This document shows positions 1-5,026 of a stretch of DNA of 9,731 nucleotides, in pieces. The position numbers and the translations under genes were made by a program. Each line of letters starts with the position of its first letter. The stretch's first letter is position 1. The notes beneath the pieces were generated by a model. It saw only the letters and a program-made list of their open reading frames with translations, was not told where the DNA came from and made no database searches. Origin of the DNA: Spirochaetaceae bacterium (GTDB lineage Bacteria > Spirochaetota > Spirochaetia > DSM-27196 > SKKC01); contig PWGF01000316.1 of the NCBI GenBank assembly GCA_003554375.1, forward strand, positions 1 to 9,731. The letters run 5' to 3'.

Positions 1-2
1 AG

Positions 3-587
3 CTCGACACGACAATCGAGTTCGAAGGCGGGACCGAGCTCGACATCTATCTGTGGTTCGGAAAACACGAGGACTATGCAGAACGCCCGATGTATACGTT
101 TGACGACAACGAGGAACCACACCTTGCCCCAGTCCGTGGGCTCACCAAGTTGTCAACCACAGTGGATCGCTCTCAAGACATCGAGCTCCCGATCGACGGC
201 ACAATGGAGGTCGAGATCACCGGAGCAGACGATTACGAGTACGTAGCCGTAACTACGCGCCGCACGGAAATAGACGAGGAGAGCGTGATGACCATCCCAC
301 GCGATCTCGATAACGGCCAAGCGACCGTGGCTCTCAAAGAATATGATCGCGAAGAGAATGAGATCGCAGACGATCCGTACGTCTTTTCCCCTAAGCTCGA
401 TCCGGAACAACCGTGGGGCTTGGTTCAGTTGCCGATCGTCTCATTTTGGGAAAAGGATCCCGGGGACATTGAGCCGGAAGACATCCTTGAGCACGAACAC
501 CTGCTTGCATTAGAGCTACCGGTCATCGGCGATACCGTGTGGCATCTGGAATACGATGAAGAGCCGGAGGGCTGGGCGGAATACTAG
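3..587 (+). CDS. C-terminal part of an acidic hypothetical protein (5' end outside window)
   Basis: The frame is open from the first complete codon in the window to a TAG at 585-587, so the gene begins upstream. An internal ATG at 90 lies inside this open frame and should not be taken as the start. About 194 residues are visible. They are strongly acidic (many Asp and Glu), have no membrane segment and no cysteine, and alternate short hydrophobic runs with polar residues, as in beta-sandwich proteins. An acidic composition like this often goes with secreted proteins or a saline/alkaline habitat, but that is inference. No catalytic motif or known family was recognised. The next gene on this strand is about 3 kb away, so this gene ends its transcription unit. 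I see no convincing terminator just after the stop codon. Confidence 0.7.
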   Translation, partial: LDTTIEFEGGTELDIYLWFGKHEDYAERPMYTFDDNEEPHLAPVRGLTKLSTTVDRSQDIELPIDGTMEVEITGADDYEYVAVTTRRTEIDEESVMTIPRDLDNGQATVALKEYDREENEIADDPYVFSPKLDPEQPWGLVQLPIVSFWEKDPGDIEPEDILEHEHLLALELPVIGDTVWHLEYDEEPEGWAEY

Positions 588-1003
588 TCCATATGGATGC
601 TGTAGACAAGCACCCGCGGCGGGACAGTACCCCTGGGACTGGACTCGCCCTCGGTCACCCTGCGGGCTTTTCCTGAGCGGCAACGCCGTCGTCTAGGGAA
701 GTAATATGGAGCGCGAAACCGCTGGACCTGACAGTCTGCCTGAGGGTTGCTCCACGCAGGGCCCCGAGATACGCCGGCAACTGGGCCGCGGCGAAAGCCA
801 ACGGGCCGACTCTGAACCAGGAGCAAAAGCGTTCCCTCCTGGTCCGACCATTGCTGGACCGCCCGCTACCCTTTAGGTTCCCCGATCGCCCCAGTTCCCC
901 CGCCGGTACAAAACTTGGGCTACGCCCTGTCGCGACCCTCTTGACGGCGCAAAGAAGCCGTCCGCGAGCTCTCACGCTGTCCTGAGTTCCCTTTGCTTCT
1001 GTA
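588..1003. other. Gap with no recognisable gene
   Basis: No RNA gene, insertion sequence or convincing coding region was found in this stretch. Several frames stay open on both strands, as expected for GC-rich DNA. One plus-strand frame from about 740 to 983 has protein-like composition and may be very old coding debris, but it matches no family I know and has no start or ribosome binding site. The right end joins the synthetase pseudogene: its frame runs past the homologous C-terminus to a stop near 920. Confidence 0.4.
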
Positions 1004-1689
1004 TTCCAGCCACAGCAACGAACGAATCACCCGGCGGTTCGCCTCGTTCCGATGGTTATGTCCGTCTTCCGCGTACATCGCTTCCAGTCGGTCTTGGTAC
1101 GCTTCCAGCACCTCGGGGCGGACCACCTTCATCGTAGAGTTGATCATCCCGTTCTCCTCGGTGAAATGGCCGTCCAGTACCTGGAACGTGGAAGGTATCC
1201 ACTGTGAGGGGAACCTGCGCGCGTAAGCTGCCCGGTCTCGCTCATCCGGCATTCGCTGCCGTCCTCCTGAAGAATGTGGCACTGCACGGACGGCGCAACT
1301 TTGCCGGAGGTACCAATCCTATGGGCGAACGGGGTGTTCGACGATATGACCGGCGCGGCCTCACTGAGGCCGTAGCCTTGGTAGATGGGAACGCCGATCG
1401 CCTTGAGAAACTCCTGCTGCTTCCGGTCGAGCAGCGCGCCGCCGCCAACGCAGAACTGGATGTCGGAGCCGAAAGCTTGGCGCACCTTGCTGAACACGAT
1501 GAGGTCCGCGAGCTTATGGGGAATGAAGTTGACCGCGCGCCGGAGAACCGGCGGACGATCGTGGACGTTCCCGAAACGCGCCATTCCGGCGCGGACGCCC
1601 ATGTCGAAGAGCTTCTTTGCAATCCCGCCTTTTGCGGCAACGCCGTCCTGGATCTTCTTCATGAAGTTCCCGCTGAGCGCCGGCACAGT
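1004..1689 (-). pseudogene. Remnant of a long-chain acyl-CoA synthetase (AMP-binding), truncated and internally deleted
   Basis: This is a broken second copy of the synthetase at 5006-6946. Positions 1229-1689 align without gaps to 5625-6085 (constant offset 4396) and encode the part around residues 289-441, including the GYGLSEAAP nucleotide-binding motif. Positions 1026-1228 align to 5031-5233 and encode the C-terminal 70 or so residues, including the NSTMK motif. The 391 bp between these blocks (5234-5624 in the intact gene) are missing, and 391 is not a multiple of three, so the halves are in different frames. The lost part includes the TGD motif and the adjacent GR motif. The N-terminal half with the P-loop is also absent: homology stops at 1689, next to transposase sequence. 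About ten amino-acid changes over roughly 150 aligned residues show that this was a diverged paralogue or an old duplicate. It cannot encode a working enzyme. Confidence 0.93.
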
Positions 1690-1841
1690 AGGCGAGGGGC
1701 GAATGCTTACGTCGTTGGGGCCTTCACTCTTCGCGCCACCTCGGCGCGTTCTTCCTCTGTAACCTCTACCTTTGCTACCGGTCTTCCCATGCTCAAAGCG
1801 CATCATGAATATTCATGTCCTTCAAGTCATTTGCCGGACAC
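1690..1841 (-). mobile_element. IS630-family insertion sequence remnant: one end and transposase N-terminus
   Basis: An ATG at 1790 (minus strand) opens a frame reading MGRPVAKVEVTEEERAEVA and continuing to APTT before a TAA at 1707-1709. This MGRP...EEER...RRxKAPTT pattern is the usual start of IS630-type transposases, which are normally several hundred residues long. Only about 27 codons survive, so the DDE catalytic core is gone. Upstream, the sequence GTGTCCGGCAAATGACTT (minus strand, ending at 1841) is a plausible terminal repeat. It abuts TA at 1842-1843, the target dinucleotide used by IS630/Tc1-like elements. I did not find the matching opposite end in the window. The element runs at 1689/1690 into the synthetase pseudogene, so a deletion has fused the two. 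The family call rests on recognising the N-terminal pattern. Confidence 0.72.
1804..1817. repeat. 14-bp perfect palindrome in the IS630 remnant leader
   Basis: The sequence CATGAATATTCATG is identical on both strands. It lies 13 bp upstream of the transposase ATG and about 23 bp inside the presumed transposon end. A palindrome between the end and the start codon could be a transposase binding or autoregulation site. That role is inferred from position only. Confidence 0.6.
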
Positions 1842-1843
1842 TA

Positions 1844-2068
1844 CCTTAGGGTGCCTCGGTATCCTCGACGCTCCTCCAAGCATTGGCCAAGGTTCAGGGC
1901 CATCGGTGTCGACCTGAATGGCACGGAACATCGTTGCCCGACGAGCCCACGTACACTGTCCCGTCAACCACGGCGGGCTTCGACAGGAAAAAGACCGGTA
2001 TCGAAAGGCTCTTTCCACGTTGACCCGCCGGTCTCCGCATCAATTCCGGAAATCAACGGCGTCTGTTT
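1844..2068 (-). pseudogene. Frameshifted remnant of a PQQ-like beta-propeller repeat protein
   Basis: Read on the minus strand across two frameshifts, this stretch gives pieces typical of PQQ-type propeller (BamB-like) repeats. The first is a blade end, GIDAETGGSTWKEPFDTG. The second is the next blade core, PAVVDGTVYVGSSGNDV. The third is AIQVDTDGPEPWPMLGGA followed by SRIPRHP. The pattern of an Asp-x-x-Thr-Gly turn before a Trp, then Pro-x-Val-x-x-Gly-x-Val-Tyr-Val-Gly-Ser, is the hallmark of the family (Pfam PQQ_2). Only about one and a half blades remain, out of the seven or eight of a full propeller. The frame changes near 1985 and near 1935 leave no continuous reading frame. The right end touches the VapC stop codon and the left end meets the TA where the IS630 remnant begins, suggesting that the transposon inserted into this gene or its remains. 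Confidence 0.72.
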
Positions 2069-2071
2069 CCG

Positions 2072-2485
2072 TCACTCATCGAACGGATTAACAACACGGA
2101 TACCGGAGTAGTACCGGCCGGTATTGAAATCCTCAGAATAGATCAGATCACACTCCGCTGATTCGGCGTTGGCGATAATACACGCATCCCAGAACTGAAC
2201 CCCGTAGGTTTTTCGGATCTCCACTGCCCTTCGAATCATCGAAGGTGACTGACAGATCACTTCGAGCTTCTCCAACAGGTGAATCTGTCGAAGTACTATT
2301 TCTTCCGCCATGCCAAGTTTGCTCATGGCTGCGTGTGCGTATTCCTGAAGGACCTGTGTCGACAGAACCCCCTCGCCGGAGCGAACGAGATCCCCAATCA
2401 GCTGAATAGCTCGAGTCTGTTTCGACTCATCTCGTGGATCGTTCGCATATATCAGAACGTTTGTATCGATGAAGAACTTCGACAC
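2072..2485 (-). CDS. vapC: VapC-like PIN-domain ribonuclease toxin
   Basis: This is a 137-residue single-domain PIN protein, normal length for VapC toxins, which are metal-dependent ribonucleases that stop translation by cutting RNA. The conserved acidic residues are all in place: Asp7 in FIDTNVLIYA, Glu48 in the QEY motif, Asp100 in FWDACIIA, and Glu118/Asp119 in YSEDF. These form the usual Mg/Mn-binding cluster, so the protein should be active. The start is a GTG at 2485, one base after the antitoxin stop TGA at 2487-2489. No strong ribosome binding site is visible, so translation is probably coupled to the upstream gene. The expected action is in the cytoplasm, on tRNA, rRNA or mRNA; the specific target cannot be told from sequence. 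The stop codon lies directly against the propeller pseudogene. Confidence 0.92.
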   Translation of the reverse strand: MSKFFIDTNVLIYANDPRDESKQTRAIQLIGDLVRSGEGVLSTQVLQEYAHAAMSKLGMAEEIVLRQIHLLEKLEVICQSPSMIRRAVEIRKTYGVQFWDACIIANAESAECDLIYSEDFNTGRYYSGIRVVNPFDE

Positions 2486-2486
2486 G

Positions 2487-2735
2487 TCAAATCTGCTTCA
2501 CGGAGCTATGCCGATCGTATACATCCGACCGATTGAATCGAAACGTGCGGTCCGGTGTCCCTGCATTCTCCTTGCAGAGTTGTGAAAACTCTTCGGCTGC
2601 AGCGTCCCGGTCGAGTTCGTTTGTGATCTGTTCCAAGTACGCGCGGATCAGGTTGTTCAGCGTAGTGCCGTGCCGTCTGGCATACGCTCGCGCCCGTTCG
2701 ATCAGTTCTTCATTCGCCGACAGCGTAATATTCAT
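2487..2735 (-). CDS. vapB: VapB-like ribbon-helix-helix antitoxin
   Basis: The 82-residue product begins MNITLSANEELIERARAYA, a beta strand followed by a helix, then a turn at RRHGTTLNNL and a second helix. This is the ribbon-helix-helix DNA-binding fold of CopG/VapB-type antitoxins. The C-terminal part, ending with the RFNRSDVYDR segment, is the usual toxin-wrapping tail. A start 36 bp further upstream is possible, but the ATG at 2735 is preferred: it has a perfect AGGAGG nine bases upstream, and the extra 12 residues would lie outside the fold. The gene is followed by the PIN toxin with a 1-bp gap, the standard antitoxin-first order. It should neutralise VapC and, with it, repress its own promoter. 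Confidence 0.9.
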   Translation of the reverse strand: MNITLSANEELIERARAYARRHGTTLNNLIRAYLEQITNELDRDAAAEEFSQLCKENAGTPDRTFRFNRSDVYDRHSSVKQI

Positions 2736-2744
2736 ACGGCCCGG

Positions 2745-2750
2745 CCTCCT
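2745..2750 (-). promoter_or_regulatory. Ribosome binding site of the antitoxin gene
   Basis: AGGAGG on the minus strand, nine bases before the ATG at 2735. It decides the antitoxin start against the longer frame beginning at 2771, whose start codon lies upstream of this site. Confidence 0.8.
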
Positions 2751-2754
2751 GTGC

Positions 2755-2800
2755 GCTACGTGTACACTCATAAGCTACGTCATCAAAGACCTCCGGTCAA
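2755..2800 (-). promoter_or_regulatory. Candidate promoter and operator of the toxin-antitoxin operon
   Basis: On the minus strand a TTGACC (2795-2800) is followed after 17 bp by TAGCTT (2772-2777), a fair sigma-70 type match. Two copies of the 7-mer GCTACGT (plus strand 2755-2761 and 2774-2780), 19 bp apart, flank and overlap the -10 element. Paired short repeats over the promoter are what ribbon-helix-helix antitoxins commonly bind for autorepression. Both the promoter and the operator role are inferred from position and spacing. Confidence 0.45.
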
Positions 2801-2899
2801 GGCCCACATCGACGGTTGCCAGACGACCGAGGACACGCGAACCGGCCGCGCGGGCTCGCTCCGATGAATCCGTTATCTGCGCACAACGGGGATCACGGT

Positions 2900-3330
2900 C
2901 CTTCTCGCCGCTGGAGATTCTCATTGTCGAGCTCGAGCTGAACAGTGGCCAAGAAGACACGGTGACCGTGATCGACGCCGCCGAGAGGCTCCACAACGCC
3001 GAACAGCCGAAACCCGACAAGTTCACCGTCCGCACCGACGACGACAGCATGAGCCATGAGCGGTGATCTCATACTCGTAGTTGACGATAGCCTCCTGTCC
3101 GGCATGATCGAAGACTGGGTCTTCCCGCCCCCGATTCCGAGTACGCCCCAACTGCCGAGGACAAGGGAGACCTTGCCAAAGTATGCGACGACGCGGAAGG
3201 AGGAACAATCGACCGTTCCCTTACTCTCCTCCGCTGGACCGTCCACGCGTTCGACTTCCAAATGGGCGACGAGTCTGCAATAGTGATCGTGCCGGGACCT
3301 GTTGTTACTCACGAGCAGCTTGACTATGCA
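2900..3330 (+). pseudogene. Possible decayed coding region of unknown function
   Basis: Three successive plus-strand segments look coding by amino-acid composition and GC-rich third codon positions, but lie in different frames. The first runs to about 3051 and includes the piece TVIDAAERLHNAEQPKPDKF. The second starts near 3056 with MSGDLILVVDDSLLSGMIED. The third, from 3133 in the same frame as the first, includes DRSLTLLRWTVHAFDFQMGD and goes on to about 3330. Two frame changes that cancel out suggest one former gene with two small indels, one of them at the C-rich run near 3124-3132. The first segment is the most convincing. I recognise no family, and there is no clear start or ribosome binding site. 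Chance open frames in GC-rich DNA remain a real alternative. Confidence 0.33.
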
Positions 3331-3362
3331 ACTCCGAGCATGCACACGTATTGTGCAGCGAT

Positions 3363-3392
3363 TTGCTATCCTTGTGGTCTTGCAATTAGTAT
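3363..3392 (+). promoter_or_regulatory. Weak candidate promoter upstream of the PPC lipoprotein
   Basis: TTGCTA (3363-3368) and TAGTAT (3387-3392) are separated by 18 bp, in a short AT-rich patch that stands out from its GC-rich surroundings, about 180 bp before the start codon at 3575. The match to the sigma-70 consensus is partial, and the long leader is unexplained. Confidence 0.3.
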
Positions 3393-3560
3393 ATTCGTCT
3401 CGTTGCTTCGCCTCAGGTGCGCGAAGGAGCCGAGCCGTATCAGAGATCAGAAACGGTGTGGCCGGTACGGTGCTTCCAGCTCTGAGGCAACCATCTCACG
3501 ACTGACGGTGAGCCCAATTCCCGTACATCGGACCCGGCGCCGGCGGAGAAAGGGCTTCCG

Positions 3561-3569
3561 GGGGAGAGG
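3561..3569 (+). promoter_or_regulatory. Ribosome binding site of the PPC lipoprotein gene
   Basis: The purine run GGGGAGAGG ends five bases before the ATG at 3575 and supports that start, which also places a proper signal peptide at the N-terminus. Confidence 0.65.
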
Positions 3570-3574
3570 CCGTC

Positions 3575-4909
3575 ATGACTCGACGATCCAGATTGTTTGC
3601 CCCTGCGGTGGTAGTGGTCCTCGTGGCGACACTTACTCTCGGGATCTCCTGTCGACTTCTGTTCGGCCCCGGCGATGCGCAGGAGGACTCCGACGGTTCC
3701 ACGGGCTCCGGGCCCGGCGACACCGGCGATGTGCCGACCGGCAGTACTCGCGAAACGGCACAGCAGGTCGAGCTTGACACTCGGGTTACTAGGACGATCA
3801 GCGCTGCCGACGAGGCTCACTGGTTCGTATTCCAGACCGCAAATGCCGGCGCGTGGGACCAGGTCGAACTATCGATAACCAACGTTGCCTCCTCCCTTAC
3901 CCCTGTGGTTACCCTTTTCGACGATGCCGGTGAGCGAGTCGGCAGCAGCATACGTGCCGCCGGCCCCGGAGAACGCGTCGACTACTCCCACATCACCCCC
4001 GGTGGCCGCTACTACGCGCGAGTAGCCTCGCATCACAGCGGCACGACCGGCCGGTATCGATTCCGTGTCCGCAACCTCTTCGCAAACGACAGTTACGCCG
4101 GCAATCACTCCCAAGCAACAGCTTACGATCTGGGAAGTCTCCCGTTCCTTCCGCATGGAGATCAGGAGAGTAGAACGGTAGCAGCCGCAGGAGTCATCCT
4201 ATCTCCACACGAAGAAGACTGGTTCCGTTTCACCACCGCAAGGGACGGTGTCTGGGATCGCCTATTCCTCCGATTGACCGACCTGAGCGAGACACTCGCC
4301 TTGCGTATGGAGCTATTCGACGCGTCAGGAAACCGGATGGACGCACTTTCAATCGGTATGCCCGGCGTCGAGCGAAGCTTCGTGTACCCGACCCCCGGCG
4401 GCACGTACTACGTCATGCTGACGCCGGCCCCCGTGAACGGCGGCCAGGCTCACGGCGGCACCGGTTCATACACGCTGCAAATCAAGAACCGACATGAATC
4501 CGATCGTTACGAGCCAAACGATACCCGCGAGGATGCTTACGATCTCGGAACCTTCTGCGCGGCGCACCCCATCGCGGAAGTGTACGGCAACATTATCTGG
4601 ACAATAGCAGACGGATCCCAGTGGATTGGAGGAGACCAGGACTGGTTCCGGTTCCGTCCAACCGACAACGCTCCGTTTTCCGTGCGCATCGACCACGCAC
4701 ACCTCATTCTCAACGTGACTCTGCTACAGGTTCGGGACGGCGAGGAAACCTCGTACACCGCAAGCTACGGGCCAGGCGAGAACGTATCAATCTCCACCAC
4801 CGAGATGCCGGGCATAACGCCCAACCCGGACGCGGTGTACTACCTCAGAATCCGGGGCACCAATGACGGAGACCATGGGAAATACATGCTCTCCGTCCGG
4901 CGGAACTGA
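3575..4909 (+). CDS. Secreted lipoprotein with three PPC-like beta-sandwich domains
   Basis: The 444-residue product starts with a basic N-region (MTRRSR), a hydrophobic core (residues 8-22) and LGISC with the cysteine at 26. Leu at -4 and Ser at -1 give a loose lipobox of the kind accepted in spirochaetes, so it is likely lipid-anchored in the envelope. A Gly/Ser/Asp-rich linker (about 31-58) follows. Three repeats resemble pre-peptidase C-terminal (PPC) domains, at about 57-168, 169-306 and 307-444. Each has a W-F-x-F strand (AHWFVF at 81, DWFRF at 215, DWFRF at 356), a tyrosine-rich strand (GGRYYARV, GGTYYVML, VYYLRI) and a closing G-x-Y strand (GRYRFRV, GSYTLQI, GKYMLSV). The third has the typical EPNDTREDAYDLG entry at 313-325. 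No protease or other enzyme domain is attached, so binding or a structural surface role is likelier than catalysis; the ligand is unknown. It stands alone and converges on the synthetase gene. Confidence 0.82.
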   Translation: MTRRSRLFAPAVVVVLVATLTLGISCRLLFGPGDAQEDSDGSTGSGPGDTGDVPTGSTRETAQQVELDTRVTRTISAADEAHWFVFQTANAGAWDQVELSITNVASSLTPVVTLFDDAGERVGSSIRAAGPGERVDYSHITPGGRYYARVASHHSGTTGRYRFRVRNLFANDSYAGNHSQATAYDLGSLPFLPHGDQESRTVAAAGVILSPHEEDWFRFTTARDGVWDRLFLRLTDLSETLALRMELFDASGNRMDALSIGMPGVERSFVYPTPGGTYYVMLTPAPVNGGQAHGGTGSYTLQIKNRHESDRYEPNDTREDAYDLGTFCAAHPIAEVYGNIIWTIADGSQWIGGDQDWFRFRPTDNAPFSVRIDHAHLILNVTLLQVRDGEETSYTASYGPGENVSISTTEMPGITPNPDAVYYLRIRGTNDGDHGKYMLSVRRN

Positions 4910-4923
4910 GTGGGTCCGGCTTC

Positions 4924-4939
4924 ACGGGCTTCGACCCGT
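4924..4939 (+). terminator. Weak hairpin after the PPC lipoprotein
   Basis: A 5-bp stem (ACGGG/CCCGT) with a six-base loop begins 15 bp after the lipoprotein stop codon. There is no T-tract. It may help to end transcription, but on its own it is weak evidence. Confidence 0.25.
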
Positions 4940-4997
4940 ACCGCGTTCCCGTACAGTCCCGTTTCAGGCATCTTCTCTCTCGCATAGGCTTTCTCAA

Positions 4998-5026
4998 GCG
5001 CCCTCTCACTTCAGTGAGAGGAGCGC
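4998..5026 (-). terminator. Strong hairpin overlapping the synthetase stop codon
   Basis: CCTCTCAC and GTGAGAGG (plus strand 5002-5009 and 5014-5021) form a perfect 8-bp stem around a four-base loop. GCGC on each side (4998-5001 and 5023-5026) extends it after a single bulged base. The TGA stop of the synthetase (5006-5008) lies inside the stem. No run of T follows on either strand, so this is a terminator-like or mRNA 3'-end-protecting structure. It could act on both converging transcripts. Confidence 0.55.

Noticed and set aside
1204..1917. Plus-strand open frame of 237 codons
   Set aside because: It is antisense to the synthetase, IS630 and propeller relics and crosses their junctions, so it cannot be an evolved gene.
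3056..3120. Start of a response-regulator receiver domain (LILVVDDSLLSGMIED)
   Set aside because: The strand and acidic pair resemble a receiver N-terminus, but nothing after it continues the fold (no phospho-acceptor Asp, Thr/Ser or Lys). Chance likeness over about 20 residues is likely.
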